Source: an uncultured Bacteroidota bacterium
GTDB lineage: Bacteria; Bacteroidota; Bacteroidia; Chitinophagales; Chitinophagaceae
NCBI GenBank assembly: GCA_903882805.1
Contig: CAIRYK010000065.1
Coordinates: 1 to 64,000 of the forward strand
Reading direction: 5' to 3'
Length of the DNA: 64,000 bases
Positions 35,758-45,146 of this stretch are shown in pieces; positions within the stretch are counted from its first letter, which is position 1; each line of letters opens with the position of its first letter. A model generated the notes under the pieces. That model had not been told where the DNA came from. It made no database searches and saw nothing but the letters and a program-made list of their open reading frames with translations. Both the position numbers and the translations under genes were made by a program.

Positions 35758-35765
35758 GAAATTTT
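35758..35765. repeat. Target-site duplication, right copy
   Basis: GAAATTTT directly abutting the right end of the element, identical to 34338-34345. Confidence 0.93.
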
Positions 35766-35766
35766 A

Positions 35767-35774
35767 TACATTTG
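35767..35774 (+). promoter_or_regulatory. -7 element of the LamG/T9SS gene next to the insertion
   Basis: TACATTTG lies 10 bp outside the right end of the element. The matching -33 region would fall within the terminal inverted repeat, so the insertion has probably replaced it. Confidence 0.5.
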
Positions 35775-35795
35775 AACAGCATAAAATAATCCATT

Positions 35796-38699
35796 TTGAA
35801 AAGAATACTAATACTGATTGCCTTCATTTTCCTGGGTTTAAAGGGTTATACACAATCCCTGCAGTCTTATATACCCCGCACTGGACTAATTGCCTGGTAT
35901 TCATTTAGTGGAAACGCTAATGATAACAGCGGACATGGCTATAATGGAGCTGTTACAGATGCAATCCTGACATCAGACAGGTTTGGCAACACAAATAGCG
36001 CATATTTGTTCAATGGCAGTAGTTCCAGTATAGCTACTATGCTGCAACCGCCTTCTGGCAATGCTGCGCGTACCCTCGCATGCTGGTTTAAATACAACGC
36101 CCTGCCCAACCCATGCAGAGACGAAGCGCTGTGTATAATGGGTTATGGAGGCAATAACAGGGGGTGTGGTCAGGCATGTAAGAATTTCTCTATGGAAATA
36201 TCTTATGGACCGCCCCGAGTAAGGGTAGATGGCATCTGTATTGCTAATAGCGCTCAAGGCAGAGATTCGCTCGATAATAACTGGCATTTTTTTGCCGCCG
36301 TATATGAGCCGTCGTTTGGCGGTTTTCAAAATATAAAAATCTATCAGGACGGAGCCTATTTATCTACTTTGACAGCTGTTTATGGCGGTACCACATCTGT
36401 AATAACTGATACCTTGAGCAAGTTTGAGATTGGCGCTGGTCATTACGACTGCCGTAGGTTTTTCGACGGTAAAATTGATGACATCGGCATTTGGAACCGG
36501 GCGCTTACAGAAAGCGAGCTTTATACGTTATATACTGGCGTTCCTACTGCCGAATCTGACAGCTTATTGGTTTACGCAAATAATTTTTGCACCAGTGTCG
36601 GGTTCACTGTTGCGATGAGACATCCATCGCCATCCATGTCGCTAAAAACATGGTTTGGAGATGGCCAATCACAAACAGATACCTTTTCAGCTCGCACCGG
36701 ATTTGCAAGATTCACGCATAACTACAGCCTATCGGGCAGATATAAAATACGTCATGTATTATATGATGGCGCAACGCCAATTGATTCGGCGACATACCAC
36801 TACAACTACCAGTATTGCCGCACATTGCCGGTAGCAATATATTACGAACAAAATTTCAACTGCCGGTACGATACGTCTTTTGAAGCATTATCGCAACAAC
36901 CGGTAACTATAGAAGTAGATTCAGCGGGCACGCCTATCGACACAATTTCTGCTACAAGCGGCTATGATTATTTTGCTTATGGCCCTTCAGGCACAGCATA
37001 TAGATTTAAATTGATTACTTTGCCCCCCGGACTTGCCTTTGCATGTCCCGCTACAGGCTCAATATCAGAAAACCTCCAGGAAGCCAATAACCCGATTGCT
37101 CTTTTCGGACTTTCTTGCGACGCCGACCCTGGCTACGATCTTCAGGTTTTTAGCTCGTTCAGAGCAGGTAGCCATCACTTTGGCGGAACAGCGCTCGCCA
37201 ATAACACCTATTGCACGCCGCCAGCGGCCACACTTACCATAGAACTTAGCCCGAAATATGCAGACCAATTGCAGTTTACCCCAGCCCCTACATCTATAAC
37301 GGGCAATATTGTAAAATGGAATATTAACACACTGTCGTCGGTACTGGGTAAGCCGTTTCTTGTGCATGTAGATATGGAAACAAGGTCTGGAGTAAGACTA
37401 ACGCCGGGCGACACTGTTATTACGCGTATTGGGATTGCCCCTGATAGCAGCGATGCCAATCCTGGCGACAACAACGAAGTGCGCAACGATACAGTAAAAA
37501 ATAGCTACGACCCAAACGATATCGCTGTATCGCCCAGCAAATGCATACCATCAGGAACTAATACGCTCACTTACACAATCCACTTCGAAAATACAGGCAA
37601 CGATACCGCTTATAACGTCTATGTTTTAGACACATTGCCACAAGAGTTGGACGCTAAATCGTTGCGAATTGCGGCAGCATCGGCAGCAATGATTACATCA
37701 ATACATCAGTCGGGTAGTAGTACAATTGTAAAATTCGACTTCCCAAATATCAAATTGTTGGATAGTTCGCATCATGGCCTCAACGAGGGTATGTTGGTTT
37801 ATACAATAAATCTTAAAGACGGAACACCCGATAATTACATATCTAACCGCGCCGGCATCTACTTCGACGATAATGATGTGATACTGACCAATACTGCGTC
37901 TGTACAGCAAGCGGTTACCCCAACGGTAAGTGTGGCGCCGGGTACAAGTCAGCTTTGCCAGGGCATGCCGGCTACGTTTACTACCGCCGCCACCAACGCA
38001 GGCAGCGCGCCAACTTACCAATGGAAGGTAAACAACAGACCGGTAGGCATTAATGCGCCATCGTATACCTACCTGCCCCGTAATGCCGACCTCGTATCGG
38101 CAACGCTTATCAGCAATGCCGGTTGTTTGTCTACAAACACAGCCAGCGATTCTATGCGCTTGGTAATATTGCCATCCATAATTCCTACGGTAACGATTGA
38201 GGAACGCCCCGGCACAAGAAACAGCATGGGTATGATAGATACGCTTGTGGCTATTGTAGACAATGGCGGACCGTCGCCTACGTATCAATGGATTGTCAAT
38301 AGTTCGGTTGTGCCCGGCGCCACATCGGCAGCATATATCAGCACAGGGCTTGCAGCCGGCGATTCTGTAACCTGCATGGTAGTAGGCAGCAATGTTTGCG
38401 GAAACTGGACAAACTTCAATTCCGTTTTCCTTCATTATGCCCTTGGCCTAAACCATTTGTCGCAAAGCCGAGGCATCGCCATTTCGCCAAACCCAGCTTC
38501 CATTATCCTCAACATAGCTGCATCGCCCACAAACTATAGCGCCTATACGCTGCACGACGCCATGGGCCAGGAAATAATGACCAACTCCATAACCACACCT
38601 ACAACCGTGATAGACATTAAAAACCTCCCCGCCGGCGTATATACCATTACCCTAAAAGGCGCAGCCGGGGCTAAGGTGGAGAAGTGGGTGAAGTGGTAG
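35796..38699 (+). CDS. LamG-domain T9SS surface protein
   Basis: A 967-residue secreted protein with a TTG start. Signal peptide (~1-19), then a LamG/concanavalin-like domain (about 25-245; LIAWYSFSGNANDNSGHG...NGSSS, IDDIGIWNRALTESELYTLY). A PKD-like segment follows, then a DUF11-type repeat (about 570-700; NTLTYTIHFENTGNDTAYNVYVLDTLP). Ig-like modules and a Por-secretion type A sorting domain (from ISPNPAS, ~898) end it. Probably surface-attached and perhaps carbohydrate-binding through LamG. Its promoter region carries the IS1595-type insertion. Confidence 0.87.
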   Translation: MKRILILIAFIFLGLKGYTQSLQSYIPRTGLIAWYSFSGNANDNSGHGYNGAVTDAILTSDRFGNTNSAYLFNGSSSSIATMLQPPSGNAARTLACWFKYNALPNPCRDEALCIMGYGGNNRGCGQACKNFSMEISYGPPRVRVDGICIANSAQGRDSLDNNWHFFAAVYEPSFGGFQNIKIYQDGAYLSTLTAVYGGTTSVITDTLSKFEIGAGHYDCRRFFDGKIDDIGIWNRALTESELYTLYTGVPTAESDSLLVYANNFCTSVGFTVAMRHPSPSMSLKTWFGDGQSQTDTFSARTGFARFTHNYSLSGRYKIRHVLYDGATPIDSATYHYNYQYCRTLPVAIYYEQNFNCRYDTSFEALSQQPVTIEVDSAGTPIDTISATSGYDYFAYGPSGTAYRFKLITLPPGLAFACPATGSISENLQEANNPIALFGLSCDADPGYDLQVFSSFRAGSHHFGGTALANNTYCTPPAATLTIELSPKYADQLQFTPAPTSITGNIVKWNINTLSSVLGKPFLVHVDMETRSGVRLTPGDTVITRIGIAPDSSDANPGDNNEVRNDTVKNSYDPNDIAVSPSKCIPSGTNTLTYTIHFENTGNDTAYNVYVLDTLPQELDAKSLRIAAASAAMITSIHQSGSSTIVKFDFPNIKLLDSSHHGLNEGMLVYTINLKDGTPDNYISNRAGIYFDDNDVILTNTASVQQAVTPTVSVAPGTSQLCQGMPATFTTAATNAGSAPTYQWKVNNRPVGINAPSYTYLPRNADLVSATLISNAGCLSTNTASDSMRLVILPSIIPTVTIEERPGTRNSMGMIDTLVAIVDNGGPSPTYQWIVNSSVVPGATSAAYISTGLAAGDSVTCMVVGSNVCGNWTNFNSVFLHYALGLNHLSQSRGIAISPNPASIILNIAASPTNYSAYTLHDAMGQEIMTNSITTPTTVIDIKNLPAGVYTITLKGAAGAKVEKWVKW

Positions 38700-38824
38700 G
38701 GCGCCGCGCACCACTGGCAACTCCCCCTTCACACACCCATAATCTTACCATAACAATTCCGTAATTACCGCTTCATGGCGCGGTAATACTGCGTGGGTAG
38801 TTTGCACCCAAATTACTTACGCAC

Positions 38825-41800
38825 ATGAAGAAAAATTTTATTAAAGCGCTCGTATGCCTGGGCGGCATGGTATTGCCGGCCACTACGAGCATGGCGCAGA
38901 TAAGACTGCTGCAGGATTACAAAAACTACAATTCGCCGGCTATTGGCACGTTTCAGGGTATCAACTTCCGCGAGGCGGGCTTCTCGGGTATGTATCCTGT
39001 GCCCAATACCAATGGTAAGGAGTTTTGGGTAGTGTCGGACAGAGGCGTGAATATTGATGCAGCAAATGCCAACCCATCGGGTTGCCGCCCTACTTACGAC
39101 AAAATATATGCTTTCCCCAACTATGCGCCCAAAATACACCGCATACGCGTAAACGGCGACTCGGTGCAGATATTGCAGACTATTACTATGAAACGCCCGG
39201 GCGGCGCTAATGCCACCGGCATCATCAACCCTACCGGTTTTGGCAGCAAGATCACCGAACAGGCTTCTACCGATACTGTGCAGGATTGCGCAAACTTCAG
39301 CTCAAAAATTGCCGCAAAAGATGTTTGGGGTATTGATGCCGAAGGTATAGCCGTAGACCGCGACGGCAACTTCTGGTTGTGCGAAGAGGGCGGCCCAACC
39401 GTTTGGAAGCTCAATCAGAATGGCGTGGTATTGAAAAGATACTCGCCCTATGCAGGCTTGCCGGGCGCCGAGGCTATAGATGTAGCCATTGATACGGTTT
39501 TCAAATACCGCAAAAACAACCGCGGTTTTGAGGGAATCACCATTGCGCCAAATGGCAAGATATATGCTATTATCCAAAGCCCTGTGTTGTTTCCCACAAC
39601 AACTATAGGCGAAAGCACACGCATCCACCGCCTGCTCGAGATCAACCCCGCTACCGATGCTACGCGTATGTTTGCTTACCTCAACGACGGCGTTGTAGGC
39701 AGCAGCGGGCCTAACCAGATCCGTTTGAAAGACTGGAAGTTTGGCGACATGGCCGCTATCAACGATACTACGTTTCTGGTGCTGGAAGCTGCCCTGAGAG
39801 GTACTACCGACATTAAGAAAATATACAAAATAAACATCGCCGGCGCTACTCCCGTTACATCGGGTTTGTATAGCGGCGTAACGCTCGAGGCGCTGGTAGA
39901 TTCTGCCGGTCTTGCCGCCAACAGTATAGTACCTGTGCGCAAAAGCCTGTTTATGGATCTGCTGGCCAATGGCTGGGATGCTACACTGGAAAAAGCGGAG
40001 GGTATGGCTATACTCAACGACAGCACGCTGTTTATTTGCAACGACAACGACTATGGCCAAGTGTCGCCGGCCGAAAACGGCGTGGCTACTGCCACTACTA
40101 CCCTGAGCCATGTAGTGAAATACGGACTGAGCGGAGCTAATAAACTGGTGGGTTTTGTACCTACTACTACTACGCTGTCTATGGGTCTTACGGGGCCAAG
40201 CACCTCGCGCACTCCCTATCTGGTGCCTGCGCAGCCCGGCGCCCGCTTCACCTCTATACTTACCTCCACCGAAACTGTGGGCAGCTACAAAATGTGCGGC
40301 ACACCCGATGGTCTCGGCGCGTTCGATAACAACGATGGTACATTTACCGTAGTTATGAACCACGAGTTTGGCAATACTGCCGGCGCTACAAGGGCGCATG
40401 GCTCTGTGGGCGCTTTTGTATCTAAGTGGGTGGTTAATAAATCAGATCTTTCTGTTGTTAGCGGTAGCGATCTTATCCGCAATATCAATATCTGGAACCC
40501 GCTCACGTCGAGCTACATTACCTACAACTCATCGTTCCCCGGCACAGCCGCAGCTATCAATCGCTTCTGCTCTGCCGATATGCCCGAGGTTAGCGCATTT
40601 TACAATGCCGCCACCGGCAAAGGCACCACGAACCGTATATTTATGAACGGCGAAGAAGCCGGCACAGAAGGCCGCGCATTTGCGCACATTGTTACCGGCT
40701 CTGCTGCAGGCACATCGTACGAGCTGCCTGCGCTCGGTAAATTCTCGTGGGAAAACGCACTGGCCAACCCTATAGCCAGCGACACCACCGTGGTAATAGG
40801 CACCGACGACGCAACGCCCGGCCAGCTATATGTATATGTAGGCGCTAAATCGGCTACCGGCAATGATATAGAAAAAGCCGGCCTTACCAATGGTAAGGTA
40901 TTTGGCGTAGCCGTTACCGGCCTCACTACCGAAACAAGCGGTAGCATACCAGCTCCGGGCACTGCCTTTACACTCGCAGACCTGGGCAGGGTAACCAATA
41001 TGACCGGCGCCGAGCTGAACACTGCAAGCAATGTTGCAGGCGTTACTAACTTCCTGCGCCCCGAAGACGGAGCATGGGATCCAAAAAATCCTAACGATTT
41101 CTACTTTGCTACTACCAATGCCTTTGCAAGCCCAAGCCGCTTGTGGAGACTACGCTTTACCAATGCAGCCAACCCTGCGCTGGGCGGCTCTATAACGGCT
41201 GTGCTGGATGGCACAGAAGGACAAAAAATGCTGGACAACATAACTCTGGACAACTACGGCCATGTGCTGATGGTAGAAGACGTAGGCAACAATGCACACG
41301 TGGGCAAGGTATGGCAGTACACCATAGCCACCGACTCGCTGGTGCAGGTGGGCGGCCACGACACTACACGCTTTGTAACCGGCGGCGCCAACTTCCTGAC
41401 ACAAGACGAAGAAGCATCGGGCATAATAGATGTAGAAAACATACTGGGCCCCGGCAACTTCCTGATTGTAGACCAGGCGCACTATAGCATAAGCGGCGAA
41501 GCGGTAGAAGGCGGTCAGTTCCTGTCGTTCTTCAACCCGGCTACTTACAATGCTGCTCCTGAGGTAAATGTAAAAGGCAATGGCATAAGCATTACCGATG
41601 GCGACAACACCCCATCTACCGCCGACAGCACTAACTACGGCACAGTATATGTAGGCAATGCCCAAACCAAAACCTATGTTATTGAAAATACCGGCGTAGG
41701 CGCCCTAACGGTAACCGGCATCAACTTTACCGGCGCTAATGCTGCCGAGTTTACGCTGGTAGCTCCTCCTACGTTCCCCTTCTCACTGAGCACAGGCGCT

Positions 41801-42955
41801 ACCCAAACCATTACAGTGCGCTTTGCGCCACTGAATGGCGGTACCCGCAATGCCACTATAAACATAGCCAGCAACGACGCTAACGAGGGCAACTACGACT
41901 ACGCCCTTACCGGCGCCAGCATAGACAGCGCAGAGATAAATGTGCAAGGCAACGCTATAAACATTGTAGACGGCGACCTTACGCCCGGCATTGCCAACAA
42001 TACCGACTTTGGCACACTGAACCTGGGTACCAACGTTACCAAAATGTTTATCATTCAAAACACTGCGCAAGGCCACCTTACGCTTAGCGGCATCAACTTT
42101 ACCGGCGCTAATGCAGGCGACTTTACGATAGTAGGCGGACCAACCTTCCCGATGACGATAAACGGACTGGGCAGCTATGCGCTTACCGTACAGTTTGCAC
42201 CGTCGGCTGTGGGCGACAGAAATGCTACGCTCAACATTCGCAGCAACGATATAGACGAAGCCACCTTCGACTTCTCGGTGAAAGGCGCAGGAGCCGGCTC
42301 ACCCGAAATTACGCTGAAAGGTAATGGCAATGTAATCTATGATGGCGATATTACCCCCGGCGCTGCCAACAATACCGACTATGGCGCAGTAAATACCGGC
42401 GCTACCCGCAACAAAAACTATATGATATACAACGACGGCACAGGCGTACTTACCATATCGGGCATAAGCTTCACCGGAGCCAATGCCAGCGAGTTTACGC
42501 TGTATGGCGCGCCGGCATTCCCTATCAGCATACCTGCTGCAGGTTATCAGTCGATCGATGTACAGTTTTTGCCAACGGGCGCCGGCTACCGCACAGCAAC
42601 GCTGTCTGTAGTAAACAACGATGCCGACGAAAGCATCTACGACTTTACCCTTCAGGGCAATGGCGTATCGGCGGCGGGCGTTACTACGCTTAGCGGCAAC
42701 ACAGCCTTCAATGTGTACCCCAACCCTGCCGGCAACAGCGCAAGCATAGCCCTGAGCCTGAACAACGAAGCGCAGATAAGCATAAGCGTGATAGACATGC
42801 AAGGCAAAGAAGTACTGCCCGCTACCGAGCAAACCCTGAAAGCCGGTAAGCACACCGTAGAGCTCAACACAGCCACACTGGCCAACGGCGTTTACTTCCT
42901 GAAAATAACCGATGGCGAATCGGCTACACACACCAAGCTGAGCATTATGCATTAA
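38825..42955 (+). CDS. Phytase-like/PhoX-like fusion with choice-of-anchor D repeats, T9SS-sorted
   Basis: A 1376-residue secreted protein. After the signal peptide (~1-24) comes an 'esterase-like activity of phytase' domain (about 30-450; GLPGAEAIDVAI, NRGFEGITIAPNGKIY). Next is a PhoX-type (DUF839) propeller (about 470-905; TPDGLGAFDNNDGTFTVVMNHE, PEDGAWDPKNPNDFYFATT, LDNITLDNYGHVLMVEDVG). Three choice-of-anchor D repeats start near 911, 1036 and 1159 (ADSTNYGTVYVG, GINFTGANAAEFT, RFAP). A T9SS sorting domain starts near 1296 (NVYPNPAG). Both propellers are linked to phosphate release from organic phosphoesters in family members; this suggests surface phosphate scavenging. Confidence 0.85.
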   Translation: MKKNFIKALVCLGGMVLPATTSMAQIRLLQDYKNYNSPAIGTFQGINFREAGFSGMYPVPNTNGKEFWVVSDRGVNIDAANANPSGCRPTYDKIYAFPNYAPKIHRIRVNGDSVQILQTITMKRPGGANATGIINPTGFGSKITEQASTDTVQDCANFSSKIAAKDVWGIDAEGIAVDRDGNFWLCEEGGPTVWKLNQNGVVLKRYSPYAGLPGAEAIDVAIDTVFKYRKNNRGFEGITIAPNGKIYAIIQSPVLFPTTTIGESTRIHRLLEINPATDATRMFAYLNDGVVGSSGPNQIRLKDWKFGDMAAINDTTFLVLEAALRGTTDIKKIYKINIAGATPVTSGLYSGVTLEALVDSAGLAANSIVPVRKSLFMDLLANGWDATLEKAEGMAILNDSTLFICNDNDYGQVSPAENGVATATTTLSHVVKYGLSGANKLVGFVPTTTTLSMGLTGPSTSRTPYLVPAQPGARFTSILTSTETVGSYKMCGTPDGLGAFDNNDGTFTVVMNHEFGNTAGATRAHGSVGAFVSKWVVNKSDLSVVSGSDLIRNINIWNPLTSSYITYNSSFPGTAAAINRFCSADMPEVSAFYNAATGKGTTNRIFMNGEEAGTEGRAFAHIVTGSAAGTSYELPALGKFSWENALANPIASDTTVVIGTDDATPGQLYVYVGAKSATGNDIEKAGLTNGKVFGVAVTGLTTETSGSIPAPGTAFTLADLGRVTNMTGAELNTASNVAGVTNFLRPEDGAWDPKNPNDFYFATTNAFASPSRLWRLRFTNAANPALGGSITAVLDGTEGQKMLDNITLDNYGHVLMVEDVGNNAHVGKVWQYTIATDSLVQVGGHDTTRFVTGGANFLTQDEEASGIIDVENILGPGNFLIVDQAHYSISGEAVEGGQFLSFFNPATYNAAPEVNVKGNGISITDGDNTPSTADSTNYGTVYVGNAQTKTYVIENTGVGALTVTGINFTGANAAEFTLVAPPTFPFSLSTGATQTITVRFAPLNGGTRNATINIASNDANEGNYDYALTGASIDSAEINVQGNAINIVDGDLTPGIANNTDFGTLNLGTNVTKMFIIQNTAQGHLTLSGINFTGANAGDFTIVGGPTFPMTINGLGSYALTVQFAPSAVGDRNATLNIRSNDIDEATFDFSVKGAGAGSPEITLKGNGNVIYDGDITPGAANNTDYGAVNTGATRNKNYMIYNDGTGVLTISGISFTGANASEFTLYGAPAFPISIPAAGYQSIDVQFLPTGAGYRTATLSVVNNDADESIYDFTLQGNGVSAAGVTTLSGNTAFNVYPNPAGNSASIALSLNNEAQISISVIDMQGKEVLPATEQTLKAGKHTVELNTATLANGVYFLKITDGESATHTKLSIMH

Positions 42956-42993
42956 TTGCCGGAGAAAGTAATAGCTTCATAAATACCCTACTA

Positions 42994-43031
42994 CAATGGC
43001 TGCCCTAACCGGCGGCCATTGCGGTTTTTAG
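42994..43031 (+). terminator. Intrinsic terminator after the phytase-like gene
   Basis: An 11-bp stem CAATGGCTGCC / GGCGGCCATTG with one G-U pair and a 6-base loop, followed by CGGTTTTTAGTTT. Confidence 0.82.
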
Positions 43032-43045
43032 TTTAATAGGTCGTT

Positions 43046-43203
43046 GCCCAATGGATTGACTATGTGTTTCTATAAAAAAACCACAGCCCTGAAAGGGCAA
43101 AATCCGATAGTTGCCTAATTCTACGGGTTTAACAGGGCGTAGCCAAATGGATTATGTGTTTCTATAAAAAACCACAGCGCCCTGAAAGGGCAAAATCCCA
43201 TAG
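43046..43203. repeat. Two direct copies of a ~64-bp hairpin repeat
   Basis: Copies at about 43046-43110 and 43141-43203 share AATGGATT, TGTGTTTCTATAAAAAA, ACCACAG and the hairpin GCCC-TGAA-AGGGC. This is one of the short GxxA-loop hairpin families frequent between Bacteroidota genes. The surrounding 42956-43481 otherwise has no gene. Confidence 0.8.
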
Positions 43204-43481
43204 CGATGGGCAACGCCCATCGAAAAAGTATTTTACCCTAATGTTTTACTATGCCGGAACTTTTAACGCAAATTGGCGTTACCCCTAATTGCTTACCGCT
43301 TGCACTGGCTGCATACAAGCCATAATATATAGAAGAGTCCTACAACCCACTAACCCTAAAACACAGCAAACCAACCCTAAAAACATAGAAACATAAAATA
43401 TAAGCCCAAAAAGATGGTTGGCTTTAAATTACAACTTAAATTTATAAAACAACAGCACGCCTACCCCGTGCCTGAGCGCTT

Positions 43482-45062
43482 ATGAAATATTTAGTTGTAG
43501 CATTTATTGTTTGTTGCAGATTATGTGCAGGTGCACAGGTGATAACGACTGTGGCGGGAGGGGGTGTATTAGGGGATGGCAATCCTGCTACAGCGGCCGT
43601 TATTAACCAACCACATTTAGCAACTTTTGATAAATTTGGCAACTATTATTTTAGTCAGGCTTTTAGTCATACTGTAAGAAAAGTAGATGTACTTGGTAGA
43701 ATTTCCACTGTTGCTGGAACATCGGGCATTAGTGGTTTTAGCGGCGATGGCGGACCTGCTTCATCTGCTAAATTTAGATTCCCTGAAGGCTTGGCATGTG
43801 ATACATTTGGTAATTTATACATTGCCGACCATCAGAATTTTAGAATTAGGAAAGTTGACATGTCTACCAATTTAATAACAACAGTCGCAGGAAATGGAGG
43901 TGGAGGTGATGCCGGAGATGGCGGACCTGCTACAGCCGCGGATTTTTTCCCATCAGACATTTGTTTTGATAGTCATGGTAATTTGTATATTTCGGATGGC
44001 TCGCATCATAAAATACGCAAAGTAGGGACAGATGGTGTAATTTCAACTTATGCAGGTACTGGTAGTCTGGGATTTAGTGGTGATGGTGGAGCTGCTACAC
44101 TTTGCCAGTTTTGGAATCCATTGACCTTAGCAATAGATAAAAATAAAAACCTATATGTCGCAGACAGGATGAATAAAAGGGTTCGGAAAATAGATACATT
44201 TGGTATTATAACTACAGTTGCAGGAACAGGAGTTGCGGTATATAGTGGAGACGAAATTGCTGCAACCTCAAGCGGTATTGGTCCACTTGCACTAGGTGTA
44301 GATAAACGCTTGAATTTGTTTATATCTGATTCTAACCAAAGAGTGCGGATGGTCGACACGTTTGGTATCATTCATACCGTTGTTGGGACCGGAGTATTAG
44401 GGTTTAGTGGCGATGGGGGGGCGGCCACGGCAGCTCAGATATCAACGCCAGCGGGCATAACATTTGATGCTTGTCAAAATTTATATTTTATAGATAATAT
44501 GAATGTTCGCATCCGCAAAGTAACCTACCCGCCCCTACTCACAGTACCCACTATAGCGCTAAGCGGAGAAACGAATATGCCTTTAGGCAGCACGGTAACC
44601 GTAACTGCTACGGTAGCCAATGCAGGCAGTAGCTACCTGATACACTGGCTCAACCATGGTATAGAGTTTACCACCACCACTGTGCCCATGGTTACTTATA
44701 CCAAGCCGCCGGGTGTAGATACCATTACTGCACGTATAGTACCCACCGGCTATGGCTGCTGGGATAGCGCTACCAGTGTGGGGCATATGGTAATGGTGGG
44801 TACCACAGGAATACCCACGGGGCAGGCAGCAGATGCCCTCATCATCTACCCCAACCCCACCACCAACCTACTGCACATAACCGGCCTACCCGGCGCGGCT
44901 ACCTACCGCCTACTGAGTATGGTGGGCGCGGTGGCGCGGTGGGGCGAGCTGCCTGCCGGCGGCGGCGCTGCCCCACTGCAAGGGCTACCCCCCGGCATGT
45001 ATGTGCTGGAGCTGGTAACAGAGCGTGGTGAGCGAGTAGTGAGGAGAGTGGTGAAGGAGTAG
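43482..45062 (+). CDS. NHL-repeat T9SS protein with a compositional break
   Basis: A 526-residue secreted protein: signal peptide (~1-18), then five or six NHL beta-propeller repeats (about 20-350; GFSGDGGPA, DTFGNLYIADHQNFRIRKV). An Ig-like linker and a T9SS sorting domain (from IIYPNPTT, ~455) follow. The DNA of the NHL part is AT-rich while the part after about 44530 is GC-rich, a sharp change within one frame. NHL propellers of this type bind ligands or are lyase-like; function unknown. Confidence 0.87.
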   Translation: MKYLVVAFIVCCRLCAGAQVITTVAGGGVLGDGNPATAAVINQPHLATFDKFGNYYFSQAFSHTVRKVDVLGRISTVAGTSGISGFSGDGGPASSAKFRFPEGLACDTFGNLYIADHQNFRIRKVDMSTNLITTVAGNGGGGDAGDGGPATAADFFPSDICFDSHGNLYISDGSHHKIRKVGTDGVISTYAGTGSLGFSGDGGAATLCQFWNPLTLAIDKNKNLYVADRMNKRVRKIDTFGIITTVAGTGVAVYSGDEIAATSSGIGPLALGVDKRLNLFISDSNQRVRMVDTFGIIHTVVGTGVLGFSGDGGAATAAQISTPAGITFDACQNLYFIDNMNVRIRKVTYPPLLTVPTIALSGETNMPLGSTVTVTATVANAGSSYLIHWLNHGIEFTTTTVPMVTYTKPPGVDTITARIVPTGYGCWDSATSVGHMVMVGTTGIPTGQAADALIIYPNPTTNLLHITGLPGAATYRLLSMVGAVARWGELPAGGGAAPLQGLPPGMYVLELVTERGERVVRRVVKE

Positions 45063-45087
45063 GTGGGTGCATGGCGCCTGCCCGTAA

Positions 45088-45119
45088 AATAAAAACAGCC
45101 CGATTATACAATCGGGCTG
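45088..45119 (-). terminator. Intrinsic terminator of pnp
   Basis: A 10-bp perfect stem (CAGCCCGATT and its complement) with a 4-base loop; on the minus strand it is followed by TTTTTATTTTA. Confidence 0.85.
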
Positions 45120-45146
45120 CTGTGTGTTATTTATTGTTGTGCGTTA

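Noticed and set aside
39302-40399. A 365-codon minus-strand reading frame in the phytase-like gene
   Set aside because: Antisense shadow; Ser/Arg-rich, no domain.
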